NCBI GenBank assembly: GCA_949710005.1
Contig: OX453272.1
Location: 13,642,088 to 13,706,087 of the forward strand
Length of the DNA: 64,000 nucleotides
Origin: Ricordea florida
Lineage: Eukaryota > Cnidaria > Anthozoa > Corallimorpharia > Ricordeidae
Reading direction: 5' to 3'
Part shown: in pieces, positions 54,756 to 64,000 of the stretch
Position numbering within the stretch: position 1 is the first letter of the stretch
Layout of the letters: each line of letters opens with the position of its first letter
Notes under the pieces: generated by a model
What the model saw: the letters and a program-made list of their open reading frames with translations, nothing else
The model's database searches: none
Told to the model about the DNA's origin: nothing
Position numbers and translations under genes: made by a program

Positions 54756-54834
54756 CTTGAATGGGTTCCACGGCTCTCGCTCCTGGGGTCGTCGGTCTTG
54801 TCAGAGGATGGTCTGGACCCAAATGAGCTGAGAC
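54756..54834 (-). CDS. ARMC9: ARMC9 homologue, middle exon
   Basis: 79 bp with acceptor taccccacag and donor CAAG/gttggt. It reads VSAHLGPDHPLTRPTTPGAR AVEPIQ. The PLxRPxTPG string is a feature of ARMC9 downstream of the acidic region. An alternative open frame (LSSFGSRPSSDKTDD) exists, so the phase is not certain. Confidence 0.5.
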
Positions 54835-55079
54835 CTGTGGGGTACAAATAGCACCAGTTAAAGACAACAGCGATAAATGATGGAGAGGAACAACTCCGCA
54901 CAGGCTGGCATAAACTTGACAGCGTCGATAGTGCCGTTGCACACAAGCACAGACGATGGATGCTATGATAAAGGCTTGACACTCCCACCACCAGAAACTC
55001 ATAATTTCCTACCCACTGATAGACGGATATGCGGAATAACCAGAAACGCATCAATTCCTAGCCACTAGATACCACTTTA

Positions 55080-57424
55080 TGCTATCTTTGGCCTGTTTTC
55101 TTCACTGGATAGCCATTCATTCGGTGGACAATGCTCTCCATTTTTAGAGCAACTGTCATGTGGCCAGGGCACATGATCTAGGAAGTAACTGACTTGACCC
55201 TTGAATTTTCATAGGCGTAACGGCAATGTTTTGCCTGGGGGGGGGGGGGGGGGGGTCAGCCATTTACCCAAAACGAGGGTCATACGATGCACTAACCTGG
55301 ACCTACATATGAAGTGAAAATATTCCTACATGTGAATCTATAATATGAGCTCATAAAACACGTTAACTGGCTTTACCACGCCGACTTCAGATTAAAATAG
55401 AGACCAGTGTAGCCAGGGCTATGAAAGTGCTGGGGAAATTTGGATGTAGTTTGCAAATTGGAACAAGGATTGTATAGACCTTGTGAATTCATGTTTTGTT
55501 CGGTCAAGTTTCTGAAAACGCTAATGGTAACACTTGGATATATCTGGAATAGTATGAACAATTAGAAAGTTCCAGTTCCTTAGGTTAAAAGGCTGCAGAT
55601 TTGTGATTCATTCAAAGTGAAGAGATCTGTACGAAAAAGGGTACCCTAGAACACTTTGTTAATATGCGAAGCCCGTAACACCAAAGCTCTCAAAATGCTG
55701 GTTCAGTCTACCCCGCTGACTAATACACGAAATCTCGTCTAGCTCACCAAGGTGTGAAAAATCCAATGCACAAATGTTTAGCCAGAGGCACATGGCAGCT
55801 GCTGCACAAGTGTAAAACAACAAACCACCAAAGCAAATAAAAACAAAAATGATCGAATTTTGTGCGAATACGTGCAAGCCTTGACAAAAAGTTCTCAAAA
55901 CGCTTGCTAAATTGCATTCTGCAGAGCATTCCGGTCAGCTGAAAGCGAAGCTCTACGATAGCGCAAGGCAATGTGGTCCGCTGAAAGAGAGGCTAAAAAC
56001 CACGGCAAAATCTCGAGTTTGCTTACCTTTCTTTTAAACGTTTGATTATGAATTGCTGCTATGCTCGCTGCGCTCGCTCCGCAGCAAATATCTATCTCTT
56101 CGGAAAAAAAAAACCTGAAATTACTTCAAAAATTGGATTTGCCCAAATTTCCCTTGCTGCCAAAAAGTCTGAGTTGCCCAAAACTTAAAGGGGCCAGCCC
56201 CCCAGCCCGTACGCCTATGGCAGTTTTGGGCAAGCAAATAAAATTTCATCCAGGTTTGTTCGGGTATCATTTACATTGGATTAAAAAAACGTCGAAACTT
56301 AAGCAGCACTATTTGTAACAATTTGTCACGGCTGAAGAAAATTTAAGCAACCTTGCAAAATGTCAGTCAAAAGAAAAAGCCCTTCTTTTTCTGTGTAAGA
56401 TACTATTTCCCTCTATGAACAGGTAGGACACCCCAAGTTTACCTTTTTCTTAATCTTTGGCTGTAAGGTTGGGAGATCTTTGCCCTAAAAAGAAAAGCAA
56501 TTCAAATAAACCAAAGGAGACGGATTACGATGAAGCTGTCACCTGGCAAATGTTTGCTACCTCAGAAACAACCAACAAAGCAAACAGCAGAAGTAAACAA
56601 CAGAAGATTTATACGGACTTCACTGTCTCCCAGAAGAAGGATATGGGACATTCTATAATACTGCAGATTCGTGGTAGCTGAATTAATAAGGCCAAATCAA
56701 CCTGCTCACACAAAAATTTGTCGAGCTATCTTTGCAAAATATTTTGCGGTTTATTTTGACCCCATCTGTGGAAACACAACAAGGTATAGCGTAGCAACCA
56801 AATTTCATGCAACAACGCTTGTAAGATTGTACGTAAAAACCATTAAAAACACATTATTACCACTTTGTTGGGCACTGTGGCGCATTTTACCCCGCTGAAA
56901 TAAACCAATGAAAGGTGTGAATCAAATTATCGTACGATCTAAGCAGCCACTAAAAATTGAGAAGCCATTACAATGTTCGCGCCGTTTTCTTGCAGCCAGC
57001 TGCGCTCGATGGAGTATTTTCATTGCGGGAAAATAAAAGCCATCCAAGTTGTAAACGCTCGCTGTTTTATAGCGCCTCGGGCTAAAAAGAGCTCTGAATA
57101 GGGCCAAAAACATATTTCTACCCTAGAACATACTCTATTATTTAATATAACAATACAAGAGCTCAACACGTGCAACACTACATACTATTGAATACTCAGT
57201 GTGAAGCAACTCTTCCCCTGCGAGTTCTCCATCAAGTGGTTCAAGTATTTCCTGTTTGTCCAGCTCAGCGTCAATAGCGTCCCCCTCCTGAGAAGAAGCA
57301 AGTCACTGTTAAATATCATTCAAGCACCAAATGGGTGGGTAAAAGGGGCGGGGATGGGGAGGGGGGTGCATTCGACAGTTTTTATTGTAAATTTTTTTCC
57401 TGCGCCTGCAAGGCTATCTACTTA
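55080..57424. other. Probable intronic DNA, no exon recognised
   Basis: Only short frames. A G homopolymer lies at about 55,238-55,256. No repeat boundary is clear. Confidence 0.4.
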
Positions 57425-58164
57425 ACAAATTGACATCAGTTTTTTATGCGTCTGTCCTCTTATTGATGATAAATTGCGTCATAACATTGTCAAAGTGTTG
57501 TAGATCCACGAGCCGATAGGCGAGTGGATCTACAACAAACTTTGACAATGTTATGACGCAATTTATCATCAACGAGACGATCTAAGATCGTGAGTCGGGC
57601 AACAGGTAGACGTACTGTTATGAGTGTTGACCACTCTGGTGCGGAATGGTCCAAAAAAGAAATGCTAAGGGTACCAAGGTCCAGGTTTCAAACGTGGCAT
57701 TTTTGTTATCGTTTCCTCGAGTTTCATCGCGAGGCACCTTGTCTTAATCAGCACATGCTCTTCTGTAACTCTATCCACATTTTCTCTCCACTGGTAACTC
57801 GCTTGATTTCTGGTTTGATTCTAGTGAGACATTCGCTAAATCCTTTGATTCTTTTGCTATTTTCAGTTCGCGGAACGACCCGTTTCGAAATATACGCTCA
57901 TTGCACATGCCATCTTTTAGAGTGGGTCTACCGCGAACGGTTTGTGGGTCTGTATGTTTGAGTGTAGAAAAGATGACACCATTTGTTTTCAACATATTCG
58001 CCATCGACTTCGACATCGCAGAAAGAAGTTTGCGCCCGTATTACGTGTCTGCGGTATTCCCCATTGCACGTGACTGCGATTTGCGATGAAACTCGAGGGT
58101 AAACCTATAGTCGGTTGCCCGACTAATAAGAGGACAGACGCATAAAAAACTGATGTCAATTTGT
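57425..58164. mobile_element. TIR element (~740 bp) containing a second palindrome
   Basis: ACAAATTGACATCAGTTTTTTATGCG ... and its inverse ending ...TGATGTCAATTTGT bound the element (arms of about 40 bp). Inside, 57,463-57,572 is a palindrome of about 110 bp (GATGATAAATTGCGTCATAAC ... GTTATGACGCAATTTATCATC). A related end recurs at 58,417-58,445. Confidence 0.7.
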
Positions 58165-59021
58165 TTTTTACAATAACAAAACGCGAAAAAGGTCAAATGA
58201 AGACTTAAATGAAAAGAAAACGCAAGTAAACAGCAAGTAAACTCGAAAAATGCTGAATTTTATTTAAATTGACGCAATCAGGGCGCAACTATTCTCAATA
58301 ACTTTTCTCGCCTTCTCATTGGCTTGTGACAACACGTAATACAATTTGATTGGGTAAAAATCTGACTGTTTGACAGCTCACTTATCACGCGAAAAAACCT
58401 TGCATAAATTAACATTTTATGTGTCTGTACTCTTATTGATGATAAAAATTAGCCAATCAGCGCGCGAGAATTCGCTCAGTTATTGTAAAATATATTATTG
58501 TTCAAAATTGTTGTTGTTGAAAATCCCTTTTCACACTTTTGAGCATAGATTGTAACTCCAGTGTACCAAACATCTGTATTTCAAACTTTAATAAAAGTTC
58601 AGTAATGTTAACATGTTAAATCACTTTTCTTCACATACTATCGTGCTCTCTGACTACTTAAACACCACCTGTACAAAATCATAAATCTCTCAGCTTGCAG
58701 AGGCAGCTGTAGTGATAACTATTACTACTTGTATCTGGAATATGTTATGCAACTAGCCCCAGACTTTTCAAAAACTGGAAAGCAAGTCGTATGAGCAAGT
58801 TAGAGCTCTTGCTCTTCAGAAATCAGCTACGAGTACAGTTCTGTAACATTTTCATCGTCAATTTCATTGCAGTATAATAATAACTACTAAAACAATAAAT
58901 ATGATGATAACAATAATAATAAAAGCAATAATTATGATGATGATGATGATAGTGGTGGTGGTGGCAGTACATTTACTCTTACATTATCTACCACCTCCGC
59001 AACCTTGGCATTTTGCGCAAT

Positions 59022-59116
59022 CTGATTAGCTCTGCACCCTGGGATATTCAACACTATCCACATCATAGGAGGTGAATATAGCCAGGGCGTCTGGGTAATC
59101 CTTCTGCAGGTGAGTG
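59022..59116 (-). CDS. Candidate exon following the ARMC9 acidic exon
   Basis: It starts after a cacctgcag acceptor and is in phase with the acidic exon: KDYPDALAIFTSYDVDSVEY PRVQS, then TAA. It could be an alternative last exon or an ordinary exon with an internal donor (CCAG/gtgcag). It does not match ARMC9 sequence I can recall, so it is weak. Confidence 0.3.
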
Positions 59117-59709
59117 TTTGTTTGGAGGAAAAACAAAATGGCGTCCAAGCTACCGAAATATGGCTGCCGTTGATTCTCGCTTTACAGCTTTTTTGAAGAG
59201 GTTTTCCCAGGGAAATTAAACAAAAACACCACCACGATTTAACATTGACCAGGGCAGGACCAAACAATAGCGCAAACGAACAACACAATAAAACTGCATG
59301 TTCAAAATTAAGTGCGGTAAGTGCGTCTGTCGTACGAATTACGCTTCAGCAATTAAGTTTTTTACCGGTTGTGTTATCCTCGGCGTCGTCATCGTGTTTA
59401 AGCTCCCCACTGAGGTTGCTTCATTGGTAAATACTAAAACAATTATTCTCTTCAATCTCGGTGAGAAAGTGGCTTTAGGAATATTTACCTCGCTGCTTCG
59501 CCACTCGCTTAATATTCTGCCACTATTCACCAAGATTTCCGAGATTAATTGTCCAATATTGCGTCTATAATCCCTCTAATTTAGCGCGTTATACCCCACT
59601 TCCTCTAAAGTCATTCTATGGCTAGCAGTTCATTCAAAGGGGGTGGTTGTTTAACCCGTTTTGACTCTCGCGGCACTAAATGTGTGTGTGTTTATATGAC
59701 ATCACTTGC

Positions 59710-59771
59710 CTCGTCATCATCATCTTCGTCTTCGTCATCAGATTCTGGATCGTTAGTGGCAGATGGATCAT
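59710..59771 (-). CDS. ARMC9: ARMC9 homologue, acidic exon with GC-AG donor
   Basis: 62 bp after a ctatttag acceptor, joining in phase to the 60.5-kb exon: DDPSATNDPESDDEDEDDDD E. ARMC9 has an acidic run at exactly this point. The donor is GAG/GCAAGT, a textbook minor GC donor. If it is not used, the frame stops five codons later. Confidence 0.6.
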
Positions 59772-60464
59772 CTAAATAGGACAATATAGTAAAAACAATC
59801 TCAGACCTAGTTTGCCGTAGTTTCCCCAAAATGACAATTTGCTAACGTCTTAAAGTACTTTTTCACTCTCATTCATTAGAGGGAGTCATATAAAAGTCAA
59901 CTATGAAACCCCTAAGAAATGTCTTTCAAGCAAAAAATAAATTCTTCCTTCTCATTTCATACTGAACATTCACAAGTCAGAGACAACACAATGCACGCAT
60001 TCTCAATGAAGTGATCTCTACGTATTTAATGCACACGATCGAAGCTGACGGAAATGAGTGCATTGTGTGACATTTAGCGTGACAACAAATTACGACAATG
60101 TTGGACTCTGATCGCCAGCGTGGTGTGAACGAAAAATGATCACGTAAAAATGCGAAAGAGCGTGGGAATGCTAGGGGGTAGAGTAAAAAACAAGATAGGG
60201 TTGTTCTTGATCGGGATTCATTAAAAGAGGTACATGTAATTTGCGAACTTGTGATTTATTTGCCGTGTAAGCAGTCACGACAAAGCAATTTCATGTTAGA
60301 TTGAAGTAATAAAACAATGACACAAAGGCTTGCCCCCCACCCCCCCCCCCCCGACAAGCCGAACACTCTCTTACACCAGTAGAGTCTAGTTTCCGTGAAA
60401 TTCGAAACTCCATCATAGTTCGGGTAATGGAACACTATCTTATTCAAAACGCCTGTTGTTTTAC

Positions 60465-60555
60465 CTGTGTTAAGCTGTTTGATAATGAACTGAATTTGCC
60501 TCTTCATGTCAGGGTTCTCATCTTTGAGGAAACACTCCAAGATCTCCTCCATTCC
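60465..60555 (-). CDS. ARMC9: ARMC9 homologue, exon
   Basis: 91 bp between ataacttag and CACAG/gtaaaa. It reads GMEEILECFLKDENPDMKRQ and IQFIIKQLNT, strongly like the last armadillo-type helix pair of ARMC9 just before its acidic stretch. ARMC9 is a LisH/armadillo protein of the ciliary base in animals. The exon joins in frame to both neighbours. Confidence 0.8.
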
Positions 60556-60954
60556 CTAAGTTATAGGATACGAGAATTATCAACTGATACGGACTATTTT
60601 ACTGGAGCGCTGATAAAATGTATACAAGAGCTCGTTTCTTGATAGTCCCGATAACTTTACCAATCAATCAAACAATATAATCAATCAATGAATCAATCAA
60701 TACTTTATTTATACACGTAACGCCTAGGAGCTGCATACTTGTCCAATGCTCTGACAAATTTATGCACAGCATTGTATTAAAATCCATTGTGTTGTATTGT
60801 GTCGTTCTAGAATGCATTGTTGAACTATTGCGATGGCTATATAATACAATGCAATGCATTGCATAAATTTGTCGGAGTACTGAAAAACCCTCAGTAGCTG
60901 TACAAGCTCGTTCATAATACGTACGTATGTGAAATTACATTCACAAAGGCCAGA

Positions 60955-61190
60955 CCACAACACCGGGATCTACGTTCACTACTCTTTGCGAACAGTGTGT
61001 GGGTTCTTTAACGTCCCACGATATTATACGAACAAGGGTTGTGAGACGGAACCTACAGTTTATCGTCCTTATCCGAGAAGACTAGAATGTCTAACCATTG
61101 ACAGATGTCATTGCAAAGGCAGCACTTTCTCCGCAGTTATTTCAAGACCCTGAGTGTTGGTCCGGCTGAGGTTCGATACGGTCACGGTCA
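60955..61190 (-). repeat. Cnidarian SINE fragment
   Basis: It contains ACAGTGTGTGGGTTCTTTAA CGTCCCACGAT, GGTTGTGAGACGGAACCTAC AGTTTATCGTCC and GTGTTGGTCCGGCTGAGGTTCG, blocks I know from a dispersed anthozoan SINE. The tRNA-like head (right side, minus strand) is cut off near 61,182. Confidence 0.5.
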
Positions 61191-61391
61191 CGGAGTTCCA
61201 TCCATCCTAAGGTCGACGTCACCGAATGTTTTTGTAGTTCTAAGCGTACAAGTTAACCTAGAATTGTATCGCTTAACCATGAAAACTAACAAACTTGTAA
61301 CACCCGTTGTAAACATTGCGATCATGAAAAAGCTTTCCAGAAGTGGTAAGTTACCGGGTCTCTGGAGACACGCGTCCCTGATCTCCTTTAT

Positions 61392-61677
61392 TGGCCGTTA
61401 TTATACTAGGGGACGCATTATCCATCTCGACGAACTTGAGCAAACATTCGCAGTTCGTCTGGTTATGCGTTCCTAGTATAAAGACGGGCACAAGACGTAT
61501 TACGCGTCTTACCCTTCGTGATTCGTCTTGAACGACGCATTACTAAAGGTTGTTCGTCTAGACGCATAATGTGTCGTGTGCCCGTCTTTACACTAGAGAC
61601 GCATAACCAGACGAACTGCGAATGTTTGCTCAAGTTCGTCCAGATGGATAATGCGCCCCCTAGTATAAGAACGGCAA
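61392..61677. mobile_element. Fold-back MITE (~285 bp)
   Basis: The arm TATACTAGGGGACGCATTATCC ... GAACTTGAGCAAACATTCGC AGTTCGTCTGGTTATGCG is repeated inverted at 61,585-61,677. The centre contains further CGTCTT/AAGACG pairs. Confidence 0.75.
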
Positions 61678-61730
61678 TTCCCTAGGTCAAGACACGAGAA
61701 CTGTCAACGGGTAGGGGATATCTTACTAAG

Positions 61731-62202
61731 ACACTAAAATAATGTAATGACATTAATTGATCATCACAGTTATGCACACAACTTAAGCAGCTGTGAAATT
61801 AAAGCCTGAAAAAAAAAATTCACAGCTGCTTAAGTTGTGTGCATAACTGTGATGATCAATTAATGTCATTACATATTAATCCGCAGTTCAAATATATGGT
61901 CTTTCATATATTCATTTGCATCATTCTTCTTCATCTACGTATAGGGGTATATTACGAACTCACAATATGACCAGCTCCCAGTTGGCTTGATAGCTCAGTT
62001 GGTAGAGCACTGCTCCGGTATCGCAGAGGTCATGGGTTCGAATCCCGTTCAGGCCTCAGTTTTTTTTTTTTCAGGCTTTAATTTCACAGCTGCTTAAGTT
62101 GTGTGCATAACTGTGATGATCAATTAATGTCATTACATATTAATCCGCAGTTCAAATATATGGTCTTTCACATATTCATTTGCATCACACTAAAATAATG
62201 TA
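61731..62202 (+). mobile_element. Composite tRNA-derived SINE with 16-bp target duplication
   Basis: ACACTAAAATAATGTA occurs at 61,731-61,746 and 62,187-62,202. Between them are an inverted body piece (61,747-61,812), a direct body (61,823-61,926), a 72-nt tRNA-like head (61,984-62,055; 7-bp acceptor stem GGCTTGA/TCAGGCC, A box TAGCTCAGTTGG, B box GGTTCGAATCC, position 33 is C so not a normal tRNA), and a second direct body (62,072-62,186). Confidence 0.75.
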
Positions 62203-62619
62203 TAGAACTTCCAAGTCAAGATACGGCAATTATTGACGAATACGGACCACCAAAACGACTACAACAGCAACAACAAGAACAATAACAGAAAAAAAAAAAA
62301 CAGGAAGAAAAAGAAAATGTGCACCACACAACAAACCTGCAAATTAAGCACAGATTAGTTCGCATCAACGTAAAAACCTTCCACGCATCATAACGTGTCT
62401 TTCGCTGTGGTCAAAAAATCGGGGGGAGGGGGGTGGGGGAGAGGGTGGGGATCGAAGAAGGTTTGTTGATATGCAGTCAGCCGTTCAGTAATCTCTTAGT
62501 GATACGAATATTCATGCCTACAACTAAGTTTCATCGCTTTGTTTTTCTTTGTATTGGTGATAGGTTTTCTTTACTTGATTTTGAGGGAGACGGGGAGGGA
62601 GGAGTGGGGTGTAGCTTAC

Positions 62620-62694
62620 CAAAGCTCTTGCTTCCTCTTTTACTGCTGGAAGGGCAAGGATGCTATACAACGCTCCGTTGACATATGGTCGGAT
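62620..62694 (-). CDS. ARMC9: ARMC9 homologue, exon
   Basis: 75 bp (25 codons) between tctctcag and TTTG/gtaagc: IRPYVNGALYSILALPAVKE EARAL. PYVNGALYSIL followed by EEARAxGMEEIL (continued in the 60.5-kb exon) is diagnostic of ARMC9. The 5' exons were not found before the window end. Confidence 0.82.
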
Positions 62695-63063
62695 CTGAGA
62701 GAGAAAAGCATATTTAATACGAAACGCGAAGCATTACTGCACTGTATGTTTAGTACTAAGGAAACAAACAGTGGTGGCATGTGCTAACATAACCCAACCA
62801 TGGGAAAACTGATGTAAACCACTTCGCTTTTCTCGGATTTACAAACGTTTTTACAGTTGAGACCGAAATCTTCCATTTTCCCAAATTACTTGCGTATTTT
62901 AGCGACCCAAACGTTTCGCCCACTAGTATAGGAAATCGACCTTTTTTCTCGAAACAATTAGGGATTAATTGTACGCGTGAACAGATCGGACTTTTAGTAA
63001 TTTCCACGAGTGGCTGCCGCAGTCACGAATACAAAGCCGCGTCCTTGAGAGGTCCCGTTATAT

Positions 63064-63381
63064 TTAACCATTAGATTATGAGCTCGAGATTTCTATCGCG
63101 CGATAGTTGACGAGGGCGCAGCCCGAGTCAACTATCACGCATAGAAATCGAGAGCGAATAATCTAATTGTTTTAGTATAAATCTACTAGTCCTTCAAAAT
63201 TTTGTCTTTTCTGGAACAGCCTCGACCAGTAAACTGCCTAAATCTTCTACACGGACACTTCGAAAACGTGAAGAAGCGGCCGCCATTACGCTACTCACTA
63301 TCTATCACAGAATAGATAGTGAGTAGCGTAGCCAATCAGAGCGCGGCATTTGTGATAGAACACTAGTAGATTTATACTAAA
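63064..63381 (+). mobile_element. MITE, copy 3
   Basis: Head palindrome ATTAGATTATGAGCTCGAGATTTC ... GAATAATCTAATTG, then TTTTAGTATAAATCTACTAGT, GTAGCGTAGCCAATCAGA and the inverted ACTAGTAGATTTATACTAAA. It is related to 44,266-44,562 and 50,345-50,650. Confidence 0.7.
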
Positions 63382-63531
63382 CTCTTTTAGATCTTAAGTA
63401 ATTCTGAAATGCTTCTTTTTTTATGGTGGCAATTACTCCATTTTCAACTTCTGCAGGTTCTTTAGACAGCTTATAAAGCCTCTCCTCCTGATAAGGACGT
63501 TAGACTGACTGTGGAGGACAAGAAATTGGGT

Positions 63532-63700
63532 AAATCACACTAATTGATAAAGCAATTAAAACCACCATAAGGTAAAAGGGAGGTGCTGACGCGACAGAGC
63601 GACGAAGGGCTAACGCTCGAAACGTCAGCACCTCCCTTTTAACTCATGGTGGTATAACTTACTTTATCAATTAGTTTGATTTACCCAGTTTATTGTGTTT
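63532..63700 (+). repeat. Fold-back repeat with hammerhead-ribozyme-like core
   Basis: The arms GGGTAAATCACACTAATTGATAAAG ... GGTAAAAGGGAGGTGCTGACG and CGTCAGCACCTCCCTTTTAAC ... GGGTAAATCAAAC-type (inverted) enclose CGACGAAGGGCTAACGCTCG AAAC. The order (C)nGACGA - GGGC/GCTC stem - GAAAC - GTC resembles type I hammerhead cores of Penelope-like elements. Confidence 0.45.
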
Positions 63701-64000
63701 CAATTCCCCAGCGACGCAGCACCAGTTTCTTTAGGAACTATCCCAACAATGACCGTGGAGGAGCCTGCTTGTTTCCAATAAGGTACTAAATTATGTGTAA
63801 GACCATGGAGGGATTTGTTACCACAAGTTCTGTCAGATGAGAGTATCACTGATGTGTTCGGAGCAATAAACCGCAGCTTCTATGGGTTAAGCGGCCTTCG
63901 GCTCGAAATTTACAAGCACTTCTCGTGTTCTCCCAACATCCCGCGTGGTTTATTACGCCGGTAAACCCACAGAAATTGTGGCTTATTTCTTTTATGAACT

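Noticed and set aside
61984-62055. Functional tRNA gene
   Set aside because: Good acceptor stem and boxes, but C at position 33, a mismatched anticodon stem and embedding in a SINE with target duplication.

Overview
The window is nuclear DNA of a cnidarian, most likely an anthozoan and plausibly a stony coral. It is intron-bearing, AT-rich and crowded with nested transposons. The SINEs, the THAP/YqaJ transposon proteins and the LINE fragments have a style I associate with coral genomes. Only one host gene is recognised well: an ARMC9 homologue (ciliary LisH/armadillo protein) on the minus strand, with six exons between 49,807 and 62,694. Weaker gene traces are a broken OTU-domain gene (2.3-3.5 kb), a C2H2-type gene (42.2-43.2 kb) and a kinase fragment (43.4-43.9 kb).

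The centrepiece is an integrated Polinton/adintovirus-like virus at 16,391-33,769 (about 17.4 kb). It has terminal inverted repeats (TIRs) of about 360 bp, AG...CT termini and a TACATT/ACATT target duplication. It carries a protein-primed DNA polymerase B (one frameshift), a retrovirus-like integrase (intact, convergent with the polymerase), a probable major capsid protein (one nonsense codon), an intact packaging ATPase, and a block of co-oriented, mostly intact late-type genes. These include small membrane proteins, a coiled-coil protein with a hydrophobic tail and a 517-aa protein. Two minus-strand genes lie at the right end. One is a stand-alone copy of an N-terminal region of the polymerase. 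The other is a protein with six CxHx6CxxC zinc repeats. The zinc-repeat protein and the polymerase begin with the same 52-residue SAP-like module, because the TIR contains the promoter and first exon-like segment of both. A motif TTTAAAGATT, or a TTTAAA variant, recurs about 28-36 nt upstream of most start codons and looks like the virus promoter. No adenain-type protease or obvious penton protein was found. A 3-kb stretch inside the element (21.6-24.5 kb) has no recognisable gene.

The virus sits inside an older transposon carrying a THAP/DDE_Tnp_4 transposase relic (11.6-13.4 kb, plus) and a SWIM-YqaJ nuclease relic (14.4-16.3 kb, minus), compatible with the ISL2EU type. A second, inverted copy of the same transposon end lies at 36,693-37,000 and is an uninterrupted (empty) version of the virus target. 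Between the two inverted ends is a ubiquitin-specific-protease relic.

Other regions: 3.86-7.0 kb is an element with 300-bp TIRs and a TAA duplication. 7.0-9.4 kb is a Ty3/gypsy-like retrotransposon nested in a LINE. 38.2-42.1 kb holds a direct repeat of about 960 bp. 44.2-45.2 kb is a 10-bp minisatellite split by a MITE whose relatives lie at 50.3 and 63.1 kb. 45-48 kb and 57-63.7 kb contain several fold-back elements and tRNA-derived SINEs, many within ARMC9 introns. Stretches not listed showed nothing I can support.
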